From positions 170,652 through 234,651 of the forward strand of contig NZ_JAGYHF010000012.1 in assembly GCF_018336155.1 (NCBI RefSeq): DNA of 64,000 bases, written 5' to 3'. The notes beneath the pieces are model-generated. The model did no database searches and was not told where the DNA came from. It saw nothing but the letters and a program-made list of their open reading frames with translations. The position numbers were made by a program, and so were the translations under genes. This document shows, in pieces, positions 41,913 to 50,670 of this stretch. This DNA is from Pseudomonas rustica. GTDB lineage: Bacteria > Pseudomonadota > Gammaproteobacteria > Pseudomonadales > Pseudomonadaceae. Position 1 is the first letter of the stretch. Each line of letters starts with the position of its first letter.

Positions 41913-43526
41913 TTACAACCGAAACCGATCCACCGACTGCGCCAACTGCCCCGCCAGACTCGACAGCTCATCCGTAGTCGTCGCCGTCTGCCCGATCACC
42001 CGGCTATTGCCCTCGGACATCCCCGCAATCATTTCGACCTGATGAGCAATCTCGTTACTGGCCAAGCTCTGTTCACCAATCGTGCGGGTAATGTCATTGA
42101 CCAACTGTGTGGTACTTAATGTGGCCTCCAGAATCTCGCGGATCGCTCGTTCAACCTCCGCCGTCACCGCCATGCCCTTGTCGACCTGCGCCACACCCGC
42201 TTCCATGCTGCTCACCGCCTCGCGGGTGCTGTGCTGAATGCGCGCGACCATCGCAGCAATTTCCTGGGTCGAGGCACTGGTGCGTGCCGCCAGACTGCGC
42301 ACTTCATCCGCCACCACGGCAAAACCACGACCCTGTTCGCCCGCCCGTGCTGCTTCGATTGCAGCGTTAAGCGCCAGCAAATTGGTCTGGTCGGCGATGC
42401 TTTTAATCACCTGAATGATGTTGAAGATGCCTTCGGATTCCTGATCCAGCGTACGGATCACCTGGGCCGACTGTTGTGCCGAGCGAGCGATGTCGTCCAT
42501 GTCGCTGACCACTTGATGGATCACTCCGCCGCCCTCCTTCGCCAGGGTTTCCGCCTGATTGGCCATGCTCAGGGCACGTTCGGCGTGGCGGGTGATTTCT
42601 TCAATACTGGCGGTCATCTGGCTGGCGGCAGCGGCCATGGTGCTGGCGGCGACGCTTTGTTGCTGGCTGCTGTCGGCGACTTGATGGCAGCCGTGGCTGA
42701 GTTGTTCGCTCATGCCGCTGACGCCGTGGGCGTTGCTGCGCACCACGTCGATCATGTTGCGCAAATCGCGCTGCATGGTCGCCAGCGTGCGAATCAAGGC
42801 ACTCGCTTCGTTCTTGCCGGTCGGTTCGGAGATCGGCTCGCTGAGGTTGCCGTGGGCGATGCTTTCGGCGATGCGGCTGGCGGTTTTCAACGGCCCGAGA
42901 ATGCTGCTGATCACCCAGCGTCCCTCAACCAAAAGCAGCAACAGCCCCGCCAGTAAGACCACGCCGAGGGCAATATTGGCATTGCGGATCGCGGCTTCGG
43001 TGCCAGCGCTGGTCTCACGGGTATTGGCTTCAATCAATTCACTCAACGCGGCCATCTGCGTTTCCAGCTGGCTGAACGCCGAATTGAACGTGCCCAGTTC
43101 CTGCTGCGCAGCGTCCGGGTTATCCAGCGCCAGGCCGACAATGCGTTCCCCGGCATTGATGTAAGTTTCAAGGCTCGGTTTGATCTGCTCCAGCGCCGAT
43201 CGCAACGTCGGGTTGATCGGCAGTTTCAGGTTTTCTTCCAGCACTTCACGAAAATGCCGCGCATGCTCCTCGATCGAACTGCGCGCCTCGGCCGGCGTGC
43301 TGGTGCTTTTGCCCAGCCCCACCAACATTGCCGAATAGACGTCGGCACGCAGGGCGTCGTGCATCATGTCCGCTTCCATGTGGTTGCGCAGCGCGCTCAT
43401 GCTCACCGCGTTGTCGCTCACCGCCGAAGCCATGTGCAGGTTACCGACGTAGCTGACCAGACTCACGATCAATGCCGTCAGCAGACTGGTAACAATCAGC
43501 AACACTAAACGCAGTTTGATCGACAC
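41913..43526 (-). CDS. Methyl-accepting chemotaxis protein
   Basis: A 537-residue chemoreceptor starting with GTG after AAGGAG. First membrane helix around 5-30 (LVLLIVTSLLTALIVSLVSYV), a periplasmic four-helix sensor of about 160 residues, second helix around 195-215 (NIALGVVLLAGLLLLLVEG), a HAMP domain and the cytoplasmic signalling domain. The hairpin tip EQGRGFAVVADEVRSLA is intact. No pentapeptide tether for CheR is seen at the C terminus. The ligand is unknown. It is a single gene. Confidence 0.92.
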   Translation of the reverse strand: MSIKLRLVLLIVTSLLTALIVSLVSYVGNLHMASAVSDNAVSMSALRNHMEADMMHDALRADVYSAMLVGLGKSTSTPAEARSSIEEHARHFREVLEENLKLPINPTLRSALEQIKPSLETYINAGERIVGLALDNPDAAQQELGTFNSAFSQLETQMAALSELIEANTRETSAGTEAAIRNANIALGVVLLAGLLLLLVEGRWVISSILGPLKTASRIAESIAHGNLSEPISEPTGKNEASALIRTLATMQRDLRNMIDVVRSNAHGVSGMSEQLSHGCHQVADSSQQQSVAASTMAAAASQMTASIEEITRHAERALSMANQAETLAKEGGGVIHQVVSDMDDIARSAQQSAQVIRTLDQESEGIFNIIQVIKSIADQTNLLALNAAIEAARAGEQGRGFAVVADEVRSLAARTSASTQEIAAMVARIQHSTREAVSSMEAGVAQVDKGMAVTAEVERAIREILEATLSTTQLVNDITRTIGEQSLASNEIAHQVEMIAGMSEGNSRVIGQTATTTDELSSLAGQLAQSVDRFRL

Positions 43527-43773
43527 CGTGGGTTTCTCCTTGGGGGACGCCGGTAAAGGCCTGTCAGTCCTAGAGTTAAGCTTATTTGCGCCGGTCTGCC
43601 GCGCCAGAGCGTGTCGGCAGATGTCTGCGCGCAGGGCAACGGCGATAAAACTTTCAGTTTGAGCGGCAAGTCTCATTTTTCAACGCACGCGGACAAGGTC
43701 TTCATCGCCGGTTAATGCCGGCAGGCTATTGAGTCCGTCGTTCTGAAAACTCATGCAGCACAAGGAAACGCTT

Positions 43774-44295
43774 ATGAAACGCGCACTGTGGTTAGGCCTG
43801 CTCGGCACCTTCGCAATCGGCACTGCTCAGGCAGCGACGGAAAAAGTCGCGATCAATCTGGTCAGCGCCGACGGTGCACCGCAGGCGATCGGCTCGATTA
43901 CCGTCAGTGAGACGCCGTATGGCCTGTTGTTTACTCCTGATCTGAAATCCCTGCCGGCCGGCGTGCACGGTTTTCACGTGCACGAAAACGGCAGTTGCGA
44001 GCCGGGCATGAAGGACGGCGTCAAAGGCGCCGCGCTGGCAGCTGGCGGGCACTTCGATCCGCAGAAAACCGGCAAGCATCTCGGCCCGTACGCAGACGGC
44101 CATCTCGGTGACCTGCCGGCTGTGTACGTGACCACTGACGGTATCGCCAACTATCCGGTGCTGGCGCCGCGCCTGAAGAAAATCTCCGAGATCAAGGGCC
44201 ACGCGCTGATGATTCACGCCGGTGGCGACAACCATTCCGACATGCCAAAACCCCTCGGTGGTGGCGGTGATCGCATGGCCTGTGGCGTGATTTGA
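43774..44295 (+). CDS. sodC: Periplasmic Cu/Zn superoxide dismutase
   Basis: A 173-residue SodC that disproportionates superoxide in the periplasm. Signal peptide MKRALWLGLLGTFAIGTAQA. Copper ligands His68 and His70 (FHVHENGSC), bridging His93 and His148; zinc ligands include His102 and His110 in KHLGPYADGHLGD. The Cys75-Cys170 disulfide is present. AAGGAAACGCTT precedes the ATG; a longer in-frame start 7 codons earlier has no ribosome site. Confidence 0.95.
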   Translation: MKRALWLGLLGTFAIGTAQAATEKVAINLVSADGAPQAIGSITVSETPYGLLFTPDLKSLPAGVHGFHVHENGSCEPGMKDGVKGAALAAGGHFDPQKTGKHLGPYADGHLGDLPAVYVTTDGIANYPVLAPRLKKISEIKGHALMIHAGGDNHSDMPKPLGGGGDRMACGVI

Positions 44296-44312
44296 TAGAA
44301 CTCGCGTCAAGA

Positions 44313-44337
44313 CCGGGCACCCGCCATGGGGTGCCCG
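44313..44337 (+). terminator. Possible terminator hairpin after sodC
   Basis: CCGGGCACCC-GCCAT-GGGGTGCCCG forms a strong stem, but there is no T run after it, so it may instead be an mRNA-stabilising hairpin. Confidence 0.45.
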
Positions 44338-44438
44338 CGTCTGCAGAATTAACGCCTCACGGAACTCCCGCCCTCCGCGCACCTCTCACATTATGCAGTC
44401 CTTCCCTTTTTGCTTAGCGCTTGTGGAGGAACCCCGTC

Positions 44439-44753
44439 ATGCGCAAGTTATTGCTCGTTTCTTCTTTACTCTTATGCCTGCCCGTCGGCTCCGCTATGGC
44501 CAAGGTCGATGCGGGGGATGTGGCCACTTCGGCCGGCGTTTCCGCTTCGCTGTACTCGACCTTCAAGGATCACAAAATGGTGATCCCGGCGCGTGACGAC
44601 TTGTCTGCCTTTGTCGCCAGCGGCGGAGCCATTCGCGGGGTTTATCTTGAATCGGTGTTGCAACAGGTTCGCCAGGAAAATCCCGGAATAAACGCCAGCG
44701 ATGAAGACCTCGCCAATGCGATTCTGGTGCATTACGAAGGCTTGAATCAGTAA
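44439..44753 (+). CDS. DUF2388-family exported protein
   Basis: A 104-residue exported protein. Signal peptide MRKLLLVSSLLLCLPVGSAM cut near MAKVDA, then DVATSAGVSASLYSTFKDHK and RDDLSAFVASGGAIRGVYLE, which are the DUF2388 signatures found in pseudomonads. The family has no known function. GGAGGAACCCCGTC is an excellent ribosome site; the frame is open for 6 codons before it. Confidence 0.85.
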   Translation: MRKLLLVSSLLLCLPVGSAMAKVDAGDVATSAGVSASLYSTFKDHKMVIPARDDLSAFVASGGAIRGVYLESVLQQVRQENPGINASDEDLANAILVHYEGLNQ

Positions 44754-44833
44754 CCGGTACGGAGCAGGCAGCCGATGGATGGCTGCTGAAGGCGCATAGG
44801 CAAAACTGTCCGGCGGCCTCTATGATGGAGGCC

Positions 44834-45235
44834 ATGACGACGACTGCGCCTTTGCGCTCCCCCTGCCCGCCCGGCGCCTGCGATTGCGGGCGCGACCCGT
44901 TGCTGGAAACGCCCGGCGCGGATTTGCGCATCCTGCGCCTGACCCGCGAGGAAGAAAAAGTCTTGCTCGCGCGGCTGGAGCAATTGAAAAACCTTGAAGA
45001 CCTGCGACATCTGCAAAAACGCATGTTCGAGCAGTTGGGCATTCGCGTTGACGTCGCTCCGGGTTTTCACGAAGTGCGCACCATGCTCGGCATCGAGATC
45101 GAAATCGACGCGCTGCCAGGTCTGTGCCGCAAAACGCGCAAGTCGATTCCAACGGCGATTCGACGGGGCTTGAACAACAACCCCGAAATCGCTTTTGAAT
45201 TGCTTAACGCCCACGACTTGCTGCGCGACAGCTGA
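44834..45235 (+). CDS. Small protein of unknown function with N-terminal Cys cluster
   Basis: About 133 residues. N terminus MTTTAPLRSPCPPGACDCGR has three close cysteines (PCPPGACDCG), possibly a metal site. A charged middle (EEEKVLLARLEQLKNLEDL) is probably helical and the C terminus ends AHDLLRDS. ATG codons at 44822, 44825 and 44834 are all in frame; GGAGG lies just 2 bases before the last, so the true start could be 44822. The gene abuts ligD tail to tail. Unknown family. Confidence 0.65.
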   Translation: MTTTAPLRSPCPPGACDCGRDPLLETPGADLRILRLTREEEKVLLARLEQLKNLEDLRHLQKRMFEQLGIRVDVAPGFHEVRTMLGIEIEIDALPGLCRKTRKSIPTAIRRGLNNNPEIAFELLNAHDLLRDS

Positions 45236-47839
45236 TCACTTTTTCATGCCGACTCGTTTGCGCATCTCGGCGGTGATGCTCTGCCGGGTCTTCTTCATGT
45301 CAGCCCACGGCTCATCGCCAACCTCGGCCAACCGCTCGTGGACGTTATGCACGTTCCATTGATTGCCGCCCTTGATCTCCCCAACCTCTTCACGAAACAG
45401 CGGTACCGACACCGGTAGCCCTTCGCGCGTACGCGCCGAGTAAGTGCAGATGGTGGTGGCGCCGAGGCCGTTGCGCAGGTAGTCGATGAAGATCCGCCCG
45501 ACACGGTTTTTCGGCCCGGACACCGCCGAAAATCGATCCGGCAACAGCTTGGCCATATGGCTGACAATCGCGTGGCTGAAATCCTTCACTTCATCCCAGC
45601 CGAGCTTGCGCGTGATCGGCACCACCAAGTGAATACCCTTGCCGCCACTGGTTTTAAGAAACGCTTTCAAGCCCAGTTCATCAAGCACGGTCAAGGTCAG
45701 CGCGGTGGCTTCGACCATGCTTTTCCACGGCAGCGCCGGATCCGGGTCGAGGTCGAGCACGAAGCGATCGGGTTTATCCAGATCCACCGTGGTCGCGTTC
45801 CAGGTGTGCAACTCGACCGTGCTCATCTGCACCGCGCCGATCAGTGCTTCGGCGTTGTTGATCAGCATCACCGGTTGGCCGGTGACGTCTTTGTCCAGCG
45901 TGCTGATGCCGGGGATCGCCAGGCGCTCGGCGTTCTTCTGGAAGAACAGTTCACCCGCAATGCCATCCGGCGCTCGCACCAGCGCCACCGGGCGATCCTT
46001 GAGTTGCGGCAGAATCCATTCGGCAACGCTGGCGTAGTACTCGGCCAGTTGCATTTTGGTCGTGCCGCTGACCGCGTCGATCACCCGATCAGGGTGAGTG
46101 ATGCGAACCTTGCCGTTGGCCAGACCGAGTTGCGACGGCGCAGTCTCAGCCTTTTCTGCGGCCACTTTTTTCGCCGTTTTTTTTGCAGGGCTTTTCGCTG
46201 CAGTTTTCGTCTCTGAAGTCTTCACCGGTTTCGCTCGCTCCTCAGTGATGTCCTTGGCCGGTTTGTCATCGCGCAAACCATGGAACACGGCGTGGCGCAC
46301 CGAGCCGTCCTTGGTCATTTCAGCGAAGGCGATTTCGGCCAACAATTTCGGTTTGAGCCAGTGCACGCCTTTGGCCTCAAAACCGCTCGGCGGATTGACC
46401 ACGGCAGCCTTCTTCACCTGCAACGGTTTCAACTGCGCCAGAATGCTTTTCAGCGTCGCTTCGTTGAAGCCCGTGCCAACCTTACCGGCGTAACGCAACT
46501 CGCCGCTGTCACGATCATGCAGACCCAACAGCAACGCTCCGAAGGCACTGCGCGAACCTTTCGGATCGGTGTAGCCGACGACGACAAATTCCTGCCGATG
46601 CTTGCACTTCAGTTTGATCCAGTCACCGCTGCGTCGCGACACATAAGGCGAGCCGAGGCGTTTGCCGATCAGGCCTTCCATCTGCATCTGACAAGCGCTG
46701 TTGAGCAACGCATCCGGGGTTTCGTCGAAGGCTTCGGAATAGCGCAGCAGCGGATTTTTCTGCGCGCCGAGGATGGTCGCCAGCGCGGCTCGACGCTCTT
46801 CAACCGGCACCTCACGCAAGTCGACGCCGTTGAGATACGGCAGATCAAACAGGTAGTAGAGAATGTTGCCGCTGCGCCCAGCCTCGAAAGCATTTTGCAG
46901 CGCCTGAAAATCCGGCACGCCATGTTCGTTGGCGACGACCATTTCGCCGTCCAGCCAGGCCGATTCCAGACCCAGCGCGGCCAAGGCTTCGGCCTGTTGC
47001 GGCAACTTGTGCGTCCAATCGTGGCCGTTGCGGGTGAACAGTTGCACCTGGTCGTGATCGATCCGCGCCATGATCCGGTAGCCGTCGAATTTGATTTCGT
47101 AGCTCCACTGCCCTTCAGGCGCGCTATCAACCAGTGTGGCCAACTCGGGTTTGAGCTGCGCCGGCAGCTTGGCTTTATGCGCGCCCGTCAGCGTGCCGCT
47201 GGCTTTTTTTCGCGATTTGGCGGCGGGTTTCTTCACCGGTTTGCTTTGCTCGGCGGCGAGTTTCGGTTTGTCGACGAGGGTGCGTTCGCTCAACACGCTG
47301 TCCGGCTCAGCGACTAGCACGTCGTAATCATCTTGCGGCCGCGCGGCGCTGTCCTGATGTTTGATCAGGAACCACTGCTCCTTTTTCCCCGGCATGTGCG
47401 TGCGCACCAGATTCCAGATCCCGCCGAGTTTCTCGCCTTGCAGCTCGAACTTGAGCTTGCCTTTGGCGTAGGCCTGTTGCGGATCCTCCTGCGGAATCCA
47501 CACGCCGCGATCCCAGACAATCACATCGCCCGCGCCGTAATGCCCTTCGGGAATGCTGCCCTCGAAGGTCGCGTAATCCAGCGGATGATCCTCGACGTGC
47601 ACTGCCAGGCGCTTGACCTTGGGATCCAGCGACGGCCCCTTCGGCACGGCCCAACTCTTCAACGCGCCATCGAGTTCCAGGCGAAAGTCATAATGCAGGT
47701 GCGAAGCGTCGTGCTTCTGGATGCAGAACTGCAAGGCGTGCTCGGCGGCGGTTTTGCGGCCCGAGCGTTTGACTGCCGCCGGTTCCGAGGTTGCCGAGAA
47801 ATCGCGCATGCGGTTGTAGTCGTCGAGGTTCCTGTTCAT
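45236..47839 (-). CDS. ligD: Multidomain DNA ligase D (phosphoesterase, ligase, polymerase)
   Basis: An 867-residue repair enzyme of bacterial end joining. Order: 3'-phosphoesterase (about 30-190, HDASHLHYDFRLELDG), ATP-dependent ligase (about 230-530, nucleophile Lys250 in EIKFDGYR), a Lys/Ala-rich linker (about 545-575), and primase-polymerase (about 585-860, catalytic FVLDLDPDP). All catalytic motifs are present. It is the third gene of an operon with the methyltransferase and diiron-like genes: 17 bases separate it from the former. Ku, its usual partner, is not in the window. Confidence 0.95.
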   Translation of the reverse strand: MNRNLDDYNRMRDFSATSEPAAVKRSGRKTAAEHALQFCIQKHDASHLHYDFRLELDGALKSWAVPKGPSLDPKVKRLAVHVEDHPLDYATFEGSIPEGHYGAGDVIVWDRGVWIPQEDPQQAYAKGKLKFELQGEKLGGIWNLVRTHMPGKKEQWFLIKHQDSAARPQDDYDVLVAEPDSVLSERTLVDKPKLAAEQSKPVKKPAAKSRKKASGTLTGAHKAKLPAQLKPELATLVDSAPEGQWSYEIKFDGYRIMARIDHDQVQLFTRNGHDWTHKLPQQAEALAALGLESAWLDGEMVVANEHGVPDFQALQNAFEAGRSGNILYYLFDLPYLNGVDLREVPVEERRAALATILGAQKNPLLRYSEAFDETPDALLNSACQMQMEGLIGKRLGSPYVSRRSGDWIKLKCKHRQEFVVVGYTDPKGSRSAFGALLLGLHDRDSGELRYAGKVGTGFNEATLKSILAQLKPLQVKKAAVVNPPSGFEAKGVHWLKPKLLAEIAFAEMTKDGSVRHAVFHGLRDDKPAKDITEERAKPVKTSETKTAAKSPAKKTAKKVAAEKAETAPSQLGLANGKVRITHPDRVIDAVSGTTKMQLAEYYASVAEWILPQLKDRPVALVRAPDGIAGELFFQKNAERLAIPGISTLDKDVTGQPVMLINNAEALIGAVQMSTVELHTWNATTVDLDKPDRFVLDLDPDPALPWKSMVEATALTLTVLDELGLKAFLKTSGGKGIHLVVPITRKLGWDEVKDFSHAIVSHMAKLLPDRFSAVSGPKNRVGRIFIDYLRNGLGATTICTYSARTREGLPVSVPLFREEVGEIKGGNQWNVHNVHERLAEVGDEPWADMKKTRQSITAEMRKRVGMKK

Positions 47840-47856
47840 CGTGCACCTGCCTGATT

Positions 47857-48810
47857 TCAGCCCATTCGGGTGACGGTCAGCGCCACCACGGCGATTCGGT
47901 CAACCCGTTGATATCCGGGGTTCAGCAGCTCTTCGCCAAAGACATCCGGATCGATTTCACGGTACGTCCAGGCGAAGCGTTTTTCATCGAGTCGCGGCAG
48001 CACCGTGTCGAGGAATGGATCACGGCCATCGACCATCGCCACGCCGGTATAGAGCAGCAGCGAACCACCGGGAGCCAGCCGATTTAGCGCTTGCTCGACG
48101 ATCCGTAGTGACAGTCCCGCGCCGAGTGTTCCGCCACCGTGGCGATAGGCGCGCTCCGCCGGATCCGCCATGTACGGCGGGTTGGCGGCGATCAGATCGA
48201 ACTCGCCGTCGACGCCTTGCAACAGATCACTGGGGTGAACTTCAACGTTGGCGACTTCCGCCAGCGCCGCGTTAATTGCAGTCAGGCGCAGCGCGGCGGG
48301 GTTGATATCCAGCGCCAGGACTTGCGCCTCGCGACGGGCTCGGGCGATCACGATCGCACCGACGCCAGCGCCACAACCGATGTCGACCGCGCGATGGATC
48401 GGGGCGAAGTTCTGTTGCAGATGAGCGTGGATCATCTGGGCGAAACGGTAGGTGTCGGGACCGAAGAACACCGAGTCCGCCGCGTCGGTCGGGAACGCCG
48501 AATGCACGAACAACAGATCATCCAGGCTCGACCAGCGCACGCGACTTTTCAGTTGGCCTTCGTAGGTGTCGATGACTTGCGCCGCCTGTAACTGGCGCTG
48601 TTCGTCGGCGGACAACAATCCGGGTTCGAACGGCCGCGACCAGCCAAACACATCACGCAGGCTGTCAGCCATTTGCCCTTCGTCGCGCTGATTGACGCGC
48701 TGATGCGTCAGCGGCGTCGGGGTGATGAAACGGTAGCCATCGGCCTGAAGGCGCCGGCCCAGTTGCAGCAGCGCCAGATCATGGCTGCTGAATTGTTCTT
48801 CCTGACTCAT
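47857..48810 (-). CDS. SAM-dependent methyltransferase with NPPY motif
   Basis: A 317-residue class I methyltransferase. SAM-binding AVDIGCGAGVGAIVIARAR around residue 140, and the catalytic DLIAANPPYMADP around 208. NPPY enzymes methylate amide or exocyclic nitrogen, as in PrmB/PrmC, rRNA methylases and adenine DNA methylases. The N-terminal 100 residues do not match PrmC. AAGGAAATTTTCA supports the start; the longer open frame overlaps the upstream gene. It sits 11 bases after the diiron-like gene and 17 before ligD. Confidence 0.85.
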   Translation of the reverse strand: MSQEEQFSSHDLALLQLGRRLQADGYRFITPTPLTHQRVNQRDEGQMADSLRDVFGWSRPFEPGLLSADEQRQLQAAQVIDTYEGQLKSRVRWSSLDDLLFVHSAFPTDAADSVFFGPDTYRFAQMIHAHLQQNFAPIHRAVDIGCGAGVGAIVIARARREAQVLALDINPAALRLTAINAALAEVANVEVHPSDLLQGVDGEFDLIAANPPYMADPAERAYRHGGGTLGAGLSLRIVEQALNRLAPGGSLLLYTGVAMVDGRDPFLDTVLPRLDEKRFAWTYREIDPDVFGEELLNPGYQRVDRIAVVALTVTRMG

Positions 48811-48821
48811 TGAAAATTTCC

Positions 48822-50198
48822 TTACGGCTGGCGTGATTTGAGTTCGATAAATCGTCGGGTGGCGAGTAACCCGGCCGGGTGTGCATGGCGATCCGGGGCG
48901 AGCCACGGAATCAGCGTCGCGATTTGCGTGAGACCGTCCTGACCTTGCAACGCCGCGTTCAATTGCTGCACATCGGGATCCTGCTCGGGCACCGCGATCG
49001 ATGCCGCCGTTTGAGGCCGACGCCGAGCGACTTTCGGCTTTTCGGAGGATTTCCAATCGCCGGCAATCCAGTCATGCACCAGTTGTTTTTCATAGGCGTT
49101 GAACACGCCGAACATCGCCGCACCGTCACCCGCGATCAGTTGCCAAAAGCGGCTGTTCTGTGGGTCTTCGTTGCGTTTGATCCAGCCTTTGTCCTGCAGC
49201 GCTTGCATGAAGCCGGGCAGTTGCTCAGGCGTCGACAGCCATTGATTGACGGTCTGGCCTTCAAAGCGGCAGTAGTCAGAATGCATGTGCTGGCCGAACG
49301 GCCGCTTGCGTTCAAGCATCGCCAACAATTCACGCTCAAGGTCGAAGTTTTCGATGATCGCGCGACTGCCCTGCCCCAGATCATTAAGGCGATAACCGAG
49401 CGATACACGACGCAGAAAATCGGCGCGATCAGCCTCCAGTGGCAACAAATCGAGCACCGCCTGCACGGCTTTTTGCGCATGGCCGGTGCTGGCGTTGTCG
49501 ATGGTCACGTGCAAAGTGAAATAGTAGGGATCGATGCCCAGCTCGCTGAGTTCGTAACTAGTGATCAGCAGGTGCAATGGCAGTTGCTCGTAACCCAGGT
49601 TGTAGCCGATCACTTCTGGCAAGCAATCGACACCGGCAATGCCAAGCGCCAGTTGCAACGCGCCTTGCAGGTAGTGTTCATCGGCGATTGCGGCGCTGTC
49701 CTGCAAGTCGTGTTCGGCAAGGAGTTTGCGGTAGATCACCACATGGTTTTGCGCGGGGTTGCCGTCGCCGAGTTCTTCCAGATAGGTGGTGAGCAAACCG
49801 GCGAAACGCGGATCCTGCCACTGCGCCAGCAAGCCATACAACCACGCGCCGTCGACCAGTTTGGTCGGCGCCACTGCTTGCAGAAAGTACAGCGCCTGCG
49901 CCTTGCAGGTGAAAAATTGCCGAGCCCCGCCGGCTTTACGTTGTTGCAGATATTCGGCGTATTGCTGCGCGACATCGGTGCAATGTTCGGCCACCCAGGC
50001 GTGCCACGTCGTCGGGTCTTGCGGCAGGGTATCCGGGAGTTGCCCGGCGTTTTGCAGTTGCTCGTGCAGGAATGACTGCGCCAACGCCTGCGGATTTTCA
50101 TCCTTGAGCAACGCGTCATAAATGCATCGGATATTCCCGGCAGGATTGATCGCCTGCGGCTGGGCAGGCGTGGAATGCAGGCGTGTCAGGACAGTCAT
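48822..50198 (-). CDS. Iron-containing redox enzyme family protein (haem-oxygenase-like diiron fold)
   Basis: A 458-residue protein. Residues about 90-280 carry the marks of the haem-oxygenase-like diiron oxidases: EELGDGNPAQNH (Glu142, His152), GYEQLPLH (Glu204) and YFTLHVTIDNASTGH (His230, Asp234, His240). These are candidate iron ligands in the expected order. A C-terminal region of about 130 residues (NQWLSTPEQLPGFMQALQDK and beyond) is unlike UndA or BesC, and a Lys/Arg-rich linker precedes the last 50 residues. The family oxidises fatty acids, amino acids or nucleic-acid-derived molecules. It is first in an operon with a methyltransferase and ligD. Confidence 0.8.
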   Translation of the reverse strand: MTVLTRLHSTPAQPQAINPAGNIRCIYDALLKDENPQALAQSFLHEQLQNAGQLPDTLPQDPTTWHAWVAEHCTDVAQQYAEYLQQRKAGGARQFFTCKAQALYFLQAVAPTKLVDGAWLYGLLAQWQDPRFAGLLTTYLEELGDGNPAQNHVVIYRKLLAEHDLQDSAAIADEHYLQGALQLALGIAGVDCLPEVIGYNLGYEQLPLHLLITSYELSELGIDPYYFTLHVTIDNASTGHAQKAVQAVLDLLPLEADRADFLRRVSLGYRLNDLGQGSRAIIENFDLERELLAMLERKRPFGQHMHSDYCRFEGQTVNQWLSTPEQLPGFMQALQDKGWIKRNEDPQNSRFWQLIAGDGAAMFGVFNAYEKQLVHDWIAGDWKSSEKPKVARRRPQTAASIAVPEQDPDVQQLNAALQGQDGLTQIATLIPWLAPDRHAHPAGLLATRRFIELKSRQP

Positions 50199-50350
50199 GG
50201 CAGTTTTCTCGGTCAATTGGCAGGACGCTGTTCACGCGCCTCTACAGCAGCAGAGGCGTCGCGCCTGTGAAAAATTCAATCGACGTGAAAATTGCCCGGA
50301 CGGACGGCCCTTTCGAAGCGTTTGCAGCCAATGAATCTCCTGCTACACCT
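50199..50350. promoter_or_regulatory. Upstream region of the diiron/methyltransferase/ligD operon
   Basis: Holds the promoter and leader of the leftward operon. I could not identify the promoter with confidence. A forward open frame here runs into the tandem repeat and is probably not a gene. Confidence 0.4.
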
Positions 50351-50464
50351 GAAACTGATGAAACTGATGAAACTGATGAAACTGATGAAACTGATGAAAC
50401 CGCTGAAACTGCCGAAACTGCCGAAACTGCCGAAACTGCTGAAACTGCTGAAACTGCCGAAATT
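50351..50464. repeat. 9-bp tandem repeat, 12 copies (GAAACTGAT / GAAACTGCC)
   Basis: Five units GAAACTGAT, one GAAACCGCT, then six units GAAACTGCC or GAAACTGCT, and a partial unit. The period of 9 is a multiple of 3. It lies 150-270 bases upstream of the operon start and directly beside a hairpin repeat. Confidence 0.97.
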
Positions 50465-50468
50465 ATCT

Positions 50469-50546
50469 GTAGGAGCTGCCGAAGGCTGCGATCTTTTGAT
50501 GCTGATTTTTTAGGATCAAAAGATCGCAGCCTTCGGCAGCTCCTAC
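50469..50546. repeat. Hairpin repeat flanking the RAYT gene (left)
   Basis: GTAGGAGCTGCCGAAGGCTG with its inverse CAGCCTTCGGCAGCTCCTAC, complete. It lies 125 bases upstream of the transposase start. Confidence 0.96.
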
Positions 50547-50670
50547 ATGGGCAAACATCGTATTACGGGATTAGATCGTGTAATGAGGTTACATCGTGCA
50601 ACGGGTTGGATTCGCGATTGGGCGAGGGATGGCTAGGGTTTAACGACGATGATTTTTGGAGGGCAAAGGA

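Noticed and set aside
45236..47839. Ku gene expected next to ligD
   Set aside because: No Ku-like protein is encoded anywhere in the window; it may lie elsewhere in the genome.
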